A stretch of DNA of 64,000 nucleotides from Kitasatospora fiedleri (GTDB lineage: Bacteria; Actinomycetota; Actinomycetes; Streptomycetales; Streptomycetaceae): contig NZ_OX419519.1 of NCBI RefSeq assembly GCF_948472415.1, positions 3,968,001 to 4,032,000 on the forward strand. The letters run 5' to 3'. The first letter of the stretch is position 1, and each line of letters begins with the position of its first letter. A program made the translations under genes and the position numbers. Of this stretch, positions 15,082-23,700 are shown in pieces. The notes below the pieces were generated by a model. That model was given only the letters and a program-made list of their open reading frames with translations, ran no database searches and was not told where the DNA came from.

Positions 15082-16746
15082 GTGGAGGCCGGCCGGGGCA
15101 CCGCGGCCGGTCCCGTGCCCGCCGGTGCCGAGCCCGCCGCCGCCACCCCGTCCGCCCCGGCCGAGCCGGCGGACGAACCCCCGACCGCCCTGGAGCAGCG
15201 GGAGCCGTCCGACCCGGCGGAGCAGCCCTCCGCCGGGTCGGGTCCGGCCCCGGAGCCCGGGCCGTTCCCGGCCGCGTTCCCCGCCGCCTCCGGGCTCCCG
15301 TTCCCGCTGGGGCCGGTGCAGCCGCCGCGTCCGGCGGAGCCGGCCGCCGCCACGGGGCCGGCCGGGCTGACCCCGGTGCCGGCCGTGCCGGCGAAGCCGA
15401 CCTGGGCGCCGACGGTGCCCGCACCGGCACCCGCGGTGGTGCCGGTGCCCGCGACGGCCGTCCCGGTGCCGTTCGAGCCGCCGTTCCGGCAGGAGCCGGC
15501 GCCGAACCGGGTCGGTCCGGACGACCGGTGGAGCCGGGCCTGGGGCGTGCCGGCGGCGGTCGAGCCACCGCCCGCGCTGGAGCCGGCCGGGGCGGACGCG
15601 CCGCCGGTCCAGCCGCCGGGGCCCGAGGACCTGGTGCTGGTGCGGGCCTGCCTGGCCGCGGTGGCGCCGGACGCGGACCGGGCGATGGCGCACTTCCACG
15701 CGCTGCTGTTCCTGCGCCACCCGGAGCTGCGGGCGATGTTCCCGGCCGCGATGGACGAGCAGCGCGCCCGGCTGTTCCAGGCGCTGCGGCTCTGCGCGTC
15801 CCGGGCGGGCGACCCGGAGGAACTGCGCGGGTACCTGGGCCCGTTGGGGCGGCGGCACCGCACGTACGGGGCGCTGCCCCGGCACTACGCCTCGGTGGCG
15901 GACTGCCTGGTGGCGGCGCTGGCCCGGTACGGCGGCAGCGGCTGGGACGAGCGGACCGAGGCGGCCTGGCGGCGACTGCTGGCGCTGGTGGCCCGGCTGA
16001 TGGCGGAGGGCGCGGACGAGGAGGCCCGTTCGGCCCCGCCGTGGTGGCAGGCCGAGGTGGTGGAGCACCGCCAGGCCACCCGGGACGTCGCGGTGCTGAC
16101 GCTCCGTCCGGACCAGGCGTACCCGTTCCGGGCCGGGCAGTGGGCGGCGGTGGAGACGCCGTGGTGGCCGCGGGTGTGGCGGCCGTACTCGTTCGGCTCG
16201 GCGCCGCGGCCGGACGGGCTGCTGACGCTGCACGTGAAGGCGGTGCCGGCGGGCTGGGTGAGCAACGCGCTGGTGCACCGGGCGCGGCCGGGCGACGTGC
16301 TGCGGCTGGGGGCGGCGGAGGGCGCGATGACGGTGGACCACGCGGCGGGGGAGGACCTGCTGTGCCTGGGCGGCGGCACCGGGATCGGGCCGATCGCCGC
16401 GCTGGTCGAGGAGGTGGCCGAGCGGGGCGCGGCCGGGCGCCGGGTGGAGGTGTTCTACGGGGCGCGGCGGGCCGAGGAGCTGTACCGGCTGGAGGAGCTG
16501 CGCGAACTGGCGTCCGTACACTCCTGGTTGAGGGTGCGTCCGGTGGTGTCGGAGCAGCCGGGCGGGCCGGTCGGGGCGCTGGTCGGGGACCTGCCGGAGG
16601 CGGTGGCCCGGTACGCGCCCTGGCGCGGCTTCACGGCGTACCTGAGCGGCCCGGCGGCGATGGTGCGGTCCGGGGCGGCGGTGCTGCGGCGCTGCGGGGT
16701 GCCGGAGGGGCGGGTCCGGCACGACCTGGCGGTGCGGGAGGACTGA
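15082..16746 (+). CDS. globin plus FAD/NAD reductase (flavohaemoprotein-like) with long disordered N-terminus
   Basis: The start is uncertain: GTG 15082 (554 residues) is chosen; TTG 15040 and GTG 14929 are in frame. The first 170 residues are Pro/Ala-rich and low-complexity. A globin domain follows (ALLFLRHPELRAMFP), with a proximal His codon at 15856-15858. The reductase part has RPYSFGS (flavin), CLGGGTGIGPIAAL (NAD) and a C-terminal YLSGPAAMV. Classical Hmp proteins detoxify NO with a distal Tyr B10 and Gln E7. Here the Gln is present (DEQRARLF), but the B10 position in AHFHALLF is His (codon 15697-15699). An NO dioxygenase or a related haem-redox role is inferred. Confidence 0.75.
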   Translation: MEAGRGTAAGPVPAGAEPAAATPSAPAEPADEPPTALEQREPSDPAEQPSAGSGPAPEPGPFPAAFPAASGLPFPLGPVQPPRPAEPAAATGPAGLTPVPAVPAKPTWAPTVPAPAPAVVPVPATAVPVPFEPPFRQEPAPNRVGPDDRWSRAWGVPAAVEPPPALEPAGADAPPVQPPGPEDLVLVRACLAAVAPDADRAMAHFHALLFLRHPELRAMFPAAMDEQRARLFQALRLCASRAGDPEELRGYLGPLGRRHRTYGALPRHYASVADCLVAALARYGGSGWDERTEAAWRRLLALVARLMAEGADEEARSAPPWWQAEVVEHRQATRDVAVLTLRPDQAYPFRAGQWAAVETPWWPRVWRPYSFGSAPRPDGLLTLHVKAVPAGWVSNALVHRARPGDVLRLGAAEGAMTVDHAAGEDLLCLGGGTGIGPIAALVEEVAERGAAGRRVEVFYGARRAEELYRLEELRELASVHSWLRVRPVVSEQPGGPVGALVGDLPEAVARYAPWRGFTAYLSGPAAMVRSGAAVLRRCGVPEGRVRHDLAVRED

Positions 16747-16787
16747 CGGGGTGGGTGAGGTGGCGGGGCGGGTGAGGTGGCGGGGGT

Positions 16788-17315
16788 TCAGCCGAGGTCG
16801 GGGGCGAGCAGGGCGCGGACGCCCTCGATGTTGGCGGCGAGGTAGGCGCGCAGGCTGGGCGGCACCACGTTGACCGAGGTGACGCCCTCGCGGGTGAACG
16901 GGACCCGGACGACCGCGTACTCGCCGTTGGGCCGCTCGACCTCGGGGCCGTGCCGGCGGGACTCGTCCAGCCCGGCGAGCCGGCAGACGAAGAAGTGCTG
17001 CACCTTGACGCCGTGCGGGTGCGCCGGGGTGCCGTCGTCGTGGTGCGACTGCGCCACCGTGTCGACGAAGGCGGGCACCACGTCGGTGACCTTGCCGCCC
17101 AACTCCTCGTCCACCTCGCGGTGCAGGGCGGCGACCACCGTCGGGTCGGTGGGCTCGACGCCGCCGCCGGGGGTGATCCAGTACGGGTGCGGGGAGCCGG
17201 GGCGGACCCGGCGGATCAGCACCAGCGAGGCGGGCGCGTGCGGGTCGTCCGGATCGACGTCCAGCAGGATCGCGCGGGCGGTGCGTTTGACGACAGGACG
17301 GACCGGGCCCGACAT
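16788..17315 (-). CDS. Nudix hydrolase
   Basis: 175 residues; the ATG at 17315 has GGAGG upstream. The Nudix box is GVEPTDPTVVAALHREVDEE; the metal-binding REVDEE is intact, while the first box Glu is replaced by Pro next to an Asp. The protein should hydrolyse a nucleoside diphosphate linked to another moiety; the substrate is not evident. It lies downstream of the S53 protease gene on the same strand, separated by two hairpins and a tandem repeat, so it probably has its own promoter. Confidence 0.85.
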   Translation of the reverse strand: MSGPVRPVVKRTARAILLDVDPDDPHAPASLVLIRRVRPGSPHPYWITPGGGVEPTDPTVVAALHREVDEELGGKVTDVVPAFVDTVAQSHHDDGTPAHPHGVKVQHFFVCRLAGLDESRRHGPEVERPNGEYAVVRVPFTREGVTSVNVVPPSLRAYLAANIEGVRALLAPDLG

Positions 17316-17443
17316 GGCTGCCACCTCCGGGGCGCGAGCGTTGTGCGGGAGTCTCCCGCGCGGCGGCGGGCGCGAAACTCGCACACGGGGACGAATCGGA
17401 GGGATCTGTTCCGCCGGCCTCGCCACCCCGGCCTCGCCACCCC

Positions 17444-17513
17444 GGGCACGAGAACGCGGGCACGAGAACGCGGGCACGAGAACGCGGGCACGAGAACGCG
17501 GGCACGAGAACGC
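17444..17513. repeat. 14-bp tandem repeat, five units
   Basis: Five perfect copies of GGGCACGAGAACGC without spacers between the S53 protease terminator and the Nudix promoter region. No spacer sequences, so this is not CRISPR. Confidence 0.9.
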
Positions 17514-17516
17514 GGA

Positions 17517-17579
17517 CCGGCCCCGGAGCACGTTCCGGGGCCGGCCCGCGAGGGGAGGAGCCGGCGGACGGCCGGCTCC
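17517..17579 (-). terminator. two tandem hairpins after the S53 protease gene
   Basis: First hairpin met by RNA polymerase: GGAGCCGGC (17557-17565) with GCCGGCTCC (17571-17579). Second: an 11-bp perfect stem, CCGGCCCCGGA (17517-17527) with TCCGGGGCCGG (17534-17544). The first starts six bases past the stop at 17585. Confidence 0.75.
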
Positions 17580-17584
17580 CGGGC

Positions 17585-20566
17585 TCAGCTGTAGTAGCCG
17601 AAGACGTCGACGATGACGTCGGTGAAGCTCCACGAACCGTTCTTGATCATCACGCGGCCGTCCGGGCCGACCGGCACGGTGACCATGTTCGGCACGGTCT
17701 GGCCCGCCGACCAGTTCAGGTTCGAGGTGTCCGGCGCGCTCTGCCCGGAGGGGTAGAGGGTCAGGTGGCCGTCGACCCGCGGGTTGGTGACGGTCACGTT
17801 CAGCACCACGGCCTTGGCCTTGGCGAGCCGGCCGTCGCCGTCCAGGTTCAGGGCCCGGATCTCGTCGGCGCCGAACGGCCAGCTGTTGGTGCCCTGGCCG
17901 ACCCGGCTGTCGAACAGGCGCTGCGGGGTGGTCGAGTGGAACGACGCGCCCCCGTTGGCGCCGAGGAAGCCGAAGACGTCCACGATCACCTGGGCGGAGC
18001 CCCAGGAGCCGTTGTTGACGCTGATCGAGCCGTCCGCGCCGAGCGGCACGATCACCTGGTTGGCGACCGTCCGGCCCGCCGTCCAGTTCAGGTTGGAGGT
18101 GCTCGGCAGGGTGGTGCCGGACGGGTAGGCGGTCAGGTGGCCGTCGGTCCGGGTGTCGGTCGCGGTCACGTTCAGCACCACGGCCTTCGTCCCGCTCGGG
18201 GCGCCGAGCTGACCGCTCGTCACGGTGCGGGTCGCGTAGGCCGCGAGCGCGCCGCCGGAGGAGCGGGTGTCCAGCGCCCGGGTCGGGCCGGAGGGCAGGT
18301 AGGTCGAGCCGCCCGCGGTGCCGTAGTAGCCCTGGACGTCGACGATCAGCTGGGCCTGGCCCCAGGCGCCGTTGTAGAAGCGGACCTTGCCGTCCGGGCC
18401 GACCGGCACGGTGACCAGGTTCGGCACCGTCCGGCCCGCGGTCCAGTTCAGGTTGGAGGTGCTCGGGCGGGCGCCGCCGGACGGGTAGACGGTCAGGTGG
18501 CCGTCGGTGGTGGGGTCGGTCACCGTGACGTTCAGCACCACCGAGGTGACGCCGTTCGCCGGGATGCCGGCGCTGCCCGCGATCTGCACCGCGGTCTCGC
18601 CGTAGGCGGCCAGCGGGGCGCCGCCGCGGGTGTCCAGCAGGCGGGTCGGGGCGACGGCGTTGAACGCGCCGGCCGGGCTGCCCGGGAGCTTGGCGCACAG
18701 CTGCGCGAACAGCTTGTCGGCGCGCGGGGTGCCCAGGCCGGTGGCCAGGTCGTAGCCGGTGCCGGCCTGGTAGAGCGGGCCGGTGTAGCCGGAGGCGCCG
18801 ACCACGTTGTTGCCGGTGACCGGGTCGTACAGGCCCGGCGTGCTGCCCAGCTTGTACAGCTGCGGGTTGAGGAAGCCCAGCGGCCCGGCGGCGGCGCACT
18901 TCGGGTCGGCGTTCGCGTGCGCGGTCATCGCCGCCCACAGCGGGGCGGAGAAGCTGGTGCCGCCCATCAGGTCCCAGTACAGGGTGGTGGAGTCGGCGTG
19001 GGTCAGCGTCAGGTAGCCCTGGTTCGGGTCCGCCAGCGCGGAGACGTCCGGCACCTGGCGGCAGGACCGGCCGGCCGTTGCGTTGCAGAGGTTGGCGTAG
19101 CCCGGGCCGGAGAACCCGGACTGGTAGCCGGTGGCGCTGTCCACCGACCAGACGGCCGAGACGCCGCCGCCGCCGGCCCCGCCCCAGTAGCCGCCGCTCG
19201 CCGGGGTGTTCCACACCGACTCGGTCGGGGTGTTGTACGGGTCGGAGACGCTGGTGCCGCCGACGGCGGTGAGGTACGGCTGCGAGGCCGGGAACGATAC
19301 CGCCAGCCCCGACTGGGGGCGGCCGTGGTCGTCGGTGCAGCCGGTCGAGCCGGAGTCGCCGGAGGCGGCGAAGACCGACTGGCCCTGGGCGGCGGCCTGC
19401 TGGAGGATCAGGTTCTGCGCCTGCTCGGAGGCGGAGTCCACGTACGGCTCGCACAGGCCCCAGCTGATCGAGACCGTCTGGGCCCGGTTGTCGGTGACGA
19501 TGCGGCGCAGGCCGGAGTTGAGCTCCCGGATGCTGGCGTCCGCGGGCTGGTAGACCAGCACGTCCGCGTTGGGGGCCAGGCCGATCACCGTCTCGATGTC
19601 GAGCGCGGTCTCCACGCCGACGTTCGCGCCGGGGGGCTGCGTGGGGCCGCCGTCGACCTTGACCCGGCTGACGTTGGTGCTGGTGCCCAGGCAGCTCTGG
19701 TACCCGGCGATCGCCCGGTCGTCGAACTCCTCCAGGGCCAGGATCGCCACGGTGGCGCCCGCGCCGCCGTTGCCGAACGCCTGCTGGTAGGTGTTGAGCG
19801 TCAGGGTGTCCGGGGTGTTGTAGTCGATCATCGGCCGCAGGCCGGCGTTGGTCAGCTGGTCCTTGATGCCGGAGCAGACGAAGGGCTGGCCGCCGACGTA
19901 GGACGGCTTGAGCTGCCGCTCGGTGGCGGGTGCCTGCCGGGGCTGCTCGATCACCTTGCCCGCCGGGCGGCTCATCGACACCGCGCCGGCCAGCGAGTTC
20001 AGGCCGGTGACGCCGAGCACCTTCGCGGCGGCCCGGCCGGAGACCTTGGGGGCCTCGGTGTTGCTGAAGGCGGCGCTGCCGTCGGCGAGCGCGTAGCCGG
20101 CGAAGTCGGTGGCGAACGCCTTGCGGGCCTGCGCCACGGTGGCCTCGACCGGGATGGTCAGGCCGTCGTCCTCGACCGCTCCGGGCCGCAGGCCGGCCGC
20201 GGTGAGCTCCGCGGTGACGGCGGCCACGTCGGCCGGGGCGGCCCCGAAGCGGCCGGCGAACTCGCCGGTCCGCAGGTACTGGTGGTAGAGCGGGGAGCCC
20301 GGGGTGGAGACGGCGGTGACGAAGTCCTCCAGCGCTCCGGGGTCGCGCGGGCGCAGGGTCACGCCGAGGTCCAGCACGGTGCTGTCGGCCGGGGCGGCGG
20401 TGCGGGTGGCGCCGCCGGGGACGGTCGGCACGCGGCCGATCCGCTGGTCGGGCTGGGGGCTCGCGGCGTGGGCGGCGGTCGGTGCGACCAGGCCCAGGAC
20501 CACCGACGCGGCGGCGGCGCCCGCCAGGGCGCGGCGTATCCGCCCGCGGGGAGGGGCAGTTGGCAT
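17585..20566 (-). CDS. secreted S53 protease with three C-terminal beta-rich repeats
   Basis: 993 residues. Signal peptide (RRALAGAAAASVVLGLVAPT, cut near AHAA), pro-kumamolisin domain (about 60-200), then the sedolisin core. It has the Glu/Asp pair in VETALDIETV, the oxyanion Asp region SISWGLCE, Ser in GGTSFSAPLW and a C-terminal calcium-site segment (GYDLATGLGTP). Residues about 620-993 are three repeats of roughly 125 residues sharing VVLNVTVT, DGHLTVYPSG, TSNLNWTAG and VDVFGYY. This module recurs in secreted actinobacterial proteins; its role is unknown, perhaps wall or polysaccharide binding. The protein is about twice the length of a minimal sedolisin because of these repeats. Confidence 0.9.
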   Translation of the reverse strand: MPTAPPRGRIRRALAGAAAASVVLGLVAPTAAHAASPQPDQRIGRVPTVPGGATRTAAPADSTVLDLGVTLRPRDPGALEDFVTAVSTPGSPLYHQYLRTGEFAGRFGAAPADVAAVTAELTAAGLRPGAVEDDGLTIPVEATVAQARKAFATDFAGYALADGSAAFSNTEAPKVSGRAAAKVLGVTGLNSLAGAVSMSRPAGKVIEQPRQAPATERQLKPSYVGGQPFVCSGIKDQLTNAGLRPMIDYNTPDTLTLNTYQQAFGNGGAGATVAILALEEFDDRAIAGYQSCLGTSTNVSRVKVDGGPTQPPGANVGVETALDIETVIGLAPNADVLVYQPADASIRELNSGLRRIVTDNRAQTVSISWGLCEPYVDSASEQAQNLILQQAAAQGQSVFAASGDSGSTGCTDDHGRPQSGLAVSFPASQPYLTAVGGTSVSDPYNTPTESVWNTPASGGYWGGAGGGGVSAVWSVDSATGYQSGFSGPGYANLCNATAGRSCRQVPDVSALADPNQGYLTLTHADSTTLYWDLMGGTSFSAPLWAAMTAHANADPKCAAAGPLGFLNPQLYKLGSTPGLYDPVTGNNVVGASGYTGPLYQAGTGYDLATGLGTPRADKLFAQLCAKLPGSPAGAFNAVAPTRLLDTRGGAPLAAYGETAVQIAGSAGIPANGVTSVVLNVTVTDPTTDGHLTVYPSGGARPSTSNLNWTAGRTVPNLVTVPVGPDGKVRFYNGAWGQAQLIVDVQGYYGTAGGSTYLPSGPTRALDTRSSGGALAAYATRTVTSGQLGAPSGTKAVVLNVTATDTRTDGHLTAYPSGTTLPSTSNLNWTAGRTVANQVIVPLGADGSISVNNGSWGSAQVIVDVFGFLGANGGASFHSTTPQRLFDSRVGQGTNSWPFGADEIRALNLDGDGRLAKAKAVVLNVTVTNPRVDGHLTLYPSGQSAPDTSNLNWSAGQTVPNMVTVPVGPDGRVMIKNGSWSFTDVIVDVFGYYS

Positions 20567-20800
20567 GCGGTTCTCTCCAGTGCCATTCGTCCGGCGGTCG
20601 CGTGCGCGGCCGCCATGCAGTGGCGGACCGGTCGCACGGCCGGGTGTCGAGGCAGCACGGAGGTCGTGAAGGCAGCGGAGAGGACGGCGCGGACGCCGTG
20701 GAACCCCCCGAAGCTCGCGCCCCGGGCGACGGGGCGGTCAGCTCACCGGCGGACAGTTATACCAGTCGGGAACGGACGTTCGGCAACGGGGTTTCCTCCT
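20567..20800. promoter_or_regulatory. promoter region of the S53 protease
   Basis: It holds no coding frame of note. GAACG-GA-CGTTC (20770-20781) is a short palindrome in an AT-richer patch about 200 bases before the start and may be an operator. No confident -10/-35 pair was seen. Confidence 0.35.
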
Positions 20801-20829
20801 CGGGCGGCCCGGTGCCGGTGGGCCGCCCG
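20801..20829 (-). terminator. terminator after the holin-like gene
   Basis: CGGGCGGCCC (20801-20810) and GGGCCGCCCG (20820-20829) form a perfect 10-bp stem starting nine bases past the stop. Confidence 0.75.
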
Positions 20830-20837
20830 CAGGGTGT

Positions 20838-21212
20838 TCAGTCGTCGTTGAGCGCCAGGCTGAGGCCCCAGGACACCAGGCTGATGATCAGCGCGCCGAG
20901 CAGCGCGGACCAGAAGCCCTCGACGTGGAAGTCCAGGCTCAGCTTGTCCGAGGCCCAGGAGGTCAGCCAGAGCATCAGGGCGTTGATCACGAAGGTGATC
21001 AACCCCAGGGTGAGGAAGAACAGCGGTAGCGAGAACAGCTTCACCAGCGGCTTGATCAGGAAGTTGATCACGCCGAAGACCAGCGCCACCGCGACCACGG
21101 TGAGCGTCTTGTGCTGCCAGTCGTCCCCCGAGAGCGTGATCCCGGTGACGATCCAGGCGGCGACCCAGATGGCCACCGCGTTGATGAGCGTTTTGATCAC
21201 GAAATTCTTCAT
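20838..21212 (-). CDS. four-helix membrane protein, phage-holin superfamily IV (DUF360/YvlD type)
   Basis: 124 residues from the ATG at 21212; the open frame upstream is unsupported. Four hydrophobic helices with the motif VFGVINFLIKPLVKLFSLPL match the chromosomally encoded 'phage holin family' (PF04020). The name is misleading: there is no endolysin or prophage here, and the family is a widespread membrane protein of unknown role. It is divergent from the cupin gene. Confidence 0.82.
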   Translation of the reverse strand: MKNFVIKTLINAVAIWVAAWIVTGITLSGDDWQHKTLTVVAVALVFGVINFLIKPLVKLFSLPLFFLTLGLITFVINALMLWLTSWASDKLSLDFHVEGFWSALLGALIISLVSWGLSLALNDD

Positions 21213-21305
21213 GTTGCGGATGGTGGCAGGCCCGGACGGCCGCGCGGAAGCTCCCCGCGCCGGTGTTGTTGAATGGGGCCGGACCGGGAGAGGAGCCGAG
21301 CCCCG

Positions 21306-21623
21306 ATGAAGCTGTTCCGGCTGGACGAACTCGACGCCGAGCGCGCCGGGAGCGACGGCGCGTACCTGCGCTTCCTGAAGCAGCCGACGATGTCCGCAGG
21401 CCTGTACGCGCTCTCCCCCGGCGACACCGACCCGCAGACCCCGCACGCCCAGGACGAGATCTACCTGGTGGTCAGCGGCCGGGCCGAACTCACCGTCGGC
21501 CGGGAGACCGCCACGGTCGGGCGCGGCAGCGTGGTGTTCGTCCCCGCCGGGACCGAGCACCGTTTCCACCACATCACCGAGGAACTGCGGGTGCTGGTGG
21601 TCTTCTCCCCGCCGGAGGACTGA
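21306..21623 (+). CDS. small cupin-domain protein
   Basis: 105 residues, a single beta-barrel cupin. Likely metal ligands are in TPHAQDEIYLVVSG (His, Glu) and GTEHRFHHI (His). The start ATG at 21306 has GGAG-rich sequence upstream. Function unknown; the TenA gene follows 56 bases later on the same strand. A 20-bp duplication overlaps its stop codon (21611-21650). Confidence 0.8.
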   Translation: MKLFRLDELDAERAGSDGAYLRFLKQPTMSAGLYALSPGDTDPQTPHAQDEIYLVVSGRAELTVGRETATVGRGSVVFVPAGTEHRFHHITEELRVLVVFSPPED

Positions 21624-21679
21624 CCGTCCGGCCGGAGGACCGACCGCAGCACCGCGCCGTTCCGGTAGGAGGACCACCC

Positions 21680-22336
21680 GTGAAGCTCACCGACGAACTG
21701 TGGACGGCCGCCGAGCCGACCTACCGCCGGATACTCGACCACCCCTTCCTGCTCGGCCTCGCCGACGGCACCCTCCCGCGCGCCGCGTTCCGCCACTTCG
21801 TCGTCCAGGACGCCCACTACCTGCGCGACTACGCCCGGGCGCTGGCCGTCTGCGCCGCCAAGGCCCCCGGCGACGACCAGGTGCTGGCCTTCGCCCACGA
21901 CGCGGTCGGCGCGATCGCCGCCGAGCAGGACATGCACGGCGAGTTCATGGGCGCGCTGGGCGGACCGGACGTCGACGACGAACCGGTGCTGCCCACCACC
22001 CGGGCCTACACCAGCTACCTGCTGGCCACCGTCTACGGCGGCTCCTTCGCCGAGGCGCTCGGCGCCGTGCTGCCCTGCTACTGGATCTACGCCCGGGTCG
22101 GCGAGGAGCTGGCCCGCCGCTCCTCGCCCGAACCGCTCTACGCCAAGTGGATCGCCGCGTACGGCGACGAGGAGTTCCAGACCGTGGTGCGCCGCGTCCT
22201 GGACCTCACCGACCGGATCGGCGAGGAGCTCTCCGCGACCGAACGGCGGCGCGTGGTCAGGCACTTCACCACCACCTCGCGCTACGAGTGGATGTTCTGG
22301 GACGCCGCCTGGCGCGGCGAGACCTGGCCGGTCTGA
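21680..22336 (+). CDS. tenA: TenA/THI-4 family protein (thiaminase II type)
   Basis: 218 residues; GTG start with AGGAGG seven bases before. The all-helical TenA fold is shown by VVQDAHYLRDYARAL (pyrimidine-binding Asp and Tyr), the active-site Cys in AVLPCYWIYARVGEEL, and the acidic residue in YEWMFWDAAW. Family members hydrolyse aminopyrimidines for thiamin salvage. Eight kb downstream lies thiC with its riboswitch, but no THI box was seen here. Confidence 0.85.
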   Translation: MKLTDELWTAAEPTYRRILDHPFLLGLADGTLPRAAFRHFVVQDAHYLRDYARALAVCAAKAPGDDQVLAFAHDAVGAIAAEQDMHGEFMGALGGPDVDDEPVLPTTRAYTSYLLATVYGGSFAEALGAVLPCYWIYARVGEELARRSSPEPLYAKWIAAYGDEEFQTVVRRVLDLTDRIGEELSATERRRVVRHFTTTSRYEWMFWDAAWRGETWPV

Positions 22337-22501
22337 GGGTTCTCCCCGGCGCGGAGTCAGGGAAGGATCTCCGGGTTCTCTCCGGGCCGCCGCCCCTCGA
22401 TTTCGGATCTCCGCGCCGCCTACGATCGAAGTGTCGAGATCGAGGGAGCGGGAACGCAGCCGGAAACACCGGCACCGACCCCGAGGGGAGAAGGTACGGA
22501 C

Positions 22502-22702
22502 ATGGCCGAGCTCTGGAAGTCGCTGCCCTCGTGGGTGCGCAACATCGTGGTCCCGATCCTGCTGCTGGTGATCGCCTGGAAGGTCTTCTGGACCATCGTG
22601 GGCGTGGTGGCCGGCATCGTCGGCTTCGCCATCAACGTGCTGGTGCTGGTCGGCATCGCCGCGGCCGTGGTGATCCTGATCAAGAAGGCCGCCCGGAACT
22701 AG
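22502..22702 (+). CDS. 66-residue membrane protein (DUF5326-like)
   Basis: A short protein with two hydrophobic helices (NIVVPILLLVIAWKVFWTIV and GFAINVLVLVGIAAAVVILI) and a basic C-terminus (KKAARN). It matches small conserved Streptomyces membrane proteins of unknown function. GGGGAGAAGG precedes the ATG. TACGAT at 22430-22435 could be a -10 element. Confidence 0.75.
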   Translation: MAELWKSLPSWVRNIVVPILLLVIAWKVFWTIVGVVAGIVGFAINVLVLVGIAAAVVILIKKAARN

Positions 22703-22754
22703 TCCGTCGGCCCACCGGCCGGGGGGATGATCAGCCGGTGGGGCGGCCAGCCGG

Positions 22755-23648
22755 TCAGCCGGTGAGGCGGGAGAGGTAGTCGTCGAGGTCCCGGCCCGGG
22801 GTGAAGCCCCGGGACCGGGACTTCCGCGTGTCCAGCACCACGCGGTGCGCGAGCTGGTCCAGCGCGTAGCGCGTCACCTGCGGGCGGCGGCCGACCGCGA
22901 GCGCCGCCAGCCGGGGCGGGACGTGCAGCAGCCGGGCCCGGCGGCCGTGGGCCGCGAGCACCCGGCGCAGCGCGGCGTCCCGCCGGTACGGGGCGCGGTC
23001 GGCGACGTTGTACGCCCCCGGCGGCCAGTCGGCGGCGGCCAGGCACGCCGCGGCGAGGTTCTCCACCGCGGTCAGGCTCAGCTCGACGTCCCCGCCCGGC
23101 AGCGGCAGCACCCCGTACCGGACGGCGGCCAGCAGCCGCGGCACCAGGTGCGGGTCCCCCGGCCCGTACACCGCTCGCGGGCGCAGCACGACGGCGCCGG
23201 CGGCGAGCGCCAGGGCGTCCGCGCGGGCCTTCGTCCGCCCGTACGCGTTCAGGTGGCCGGCGGCGGTCGGGTGCTCCTCGGTGACCAGGGACCGGTCGGG
23301 GCGGGGGTCGTAGACGCTGGCGCTGCTCACGAACACGAAGGGCGTCCCGGCGGCGGCCTCCAGCAGACGCCGGGTGGCCCGCACGTTGACGGCGTACTGG
23401 TCCCGTTCGGCGGGGGAGCCCGGGGGGTGGTCGCCGACGGCCGCCGCGCAGTGCACCACCAGGTCCGCCGCGCGCAGCTCGGGCGGGGCGGAGGTGTCCG
23501 CGGCGGCGTCCCAGCGGACGTGCGCGCCGTGCCGGGCCGGACGGCGGCCGAGGGCCAGCACCCGGTGGCCCCGGGCGGTGGCGAGCGCGGCGAGGTGCGC
23601 GCCGCAGAAGCCGGTGGCGCCGGTGAGGGCGAGGGTCAACGGGGGCAC
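22755..23648 (-). CDS. OleD-like NAD(P)-dependent reductase (extended SDR)
   Basis: 297 residues. Rossmann motif LTGATGFCGAHLAAL at the N-terminus; active-site SSASVY and YGRTK (YxxxK). In the olefin/beta-lactone pathway OleD reduces the 2-alkyl-3-keto acid to the 3-hydroxy acid. The family alone is generic, but the position at the end of a cluster with OleA- and OleC-like genes makes this role likely. It starts 52 bases after the P450 stop. It is the last gene of the minus-strand cluster. Confidence 0.75.
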   Translation of the reverse strand: MPPLTLALTGATGFCGAHLAALATARGHRVLALGRRPARHGAHVRWDAAADTSAPPELRAADLVVHCAAAVGDHPPGSPAERDQYAVNVRATRRLLEAAAGTPFVFVSSASVYDPRPDRSLVTEEHPTAAGHLNAYGRTKARADALALAAGAVVLRPRAVYGPGDPHLVPRLLAAVRYGVLPLPGGDVELSLTAVENLAAACLAAADWPPGAYNVADRAPYRRDAALRRVLAAHGRRARLLHVPPRLAALAVGRRPQVTRYALDQLAHRVVLDTRKSRSRGFTPGRDLDDYLSRLTG

Positions 23649-23700
23649 GGCGGTCCTTCGCGGATGGCGGGTGGCGGGTGGTCGTGGGGTTGACGGGTGG

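Noticed and set aside
16788..17315. Nudix box with missing first Glu as a dead enzyme
   Set aside because: The catalytic REVDEE is intact; the altered residue is not an essential metal ligand in the family.
17444..17513. Regular repeats considered as a CRISPR array
   Set aside because: 14-bp units head to tail without spacers, and no cas genes.
20838..21212. Holin as a sign of prophage
   Set aside because: The four-helix PF04020-type family is chromosomal and widespread; no lysin, capsid or integrase genes nearby.
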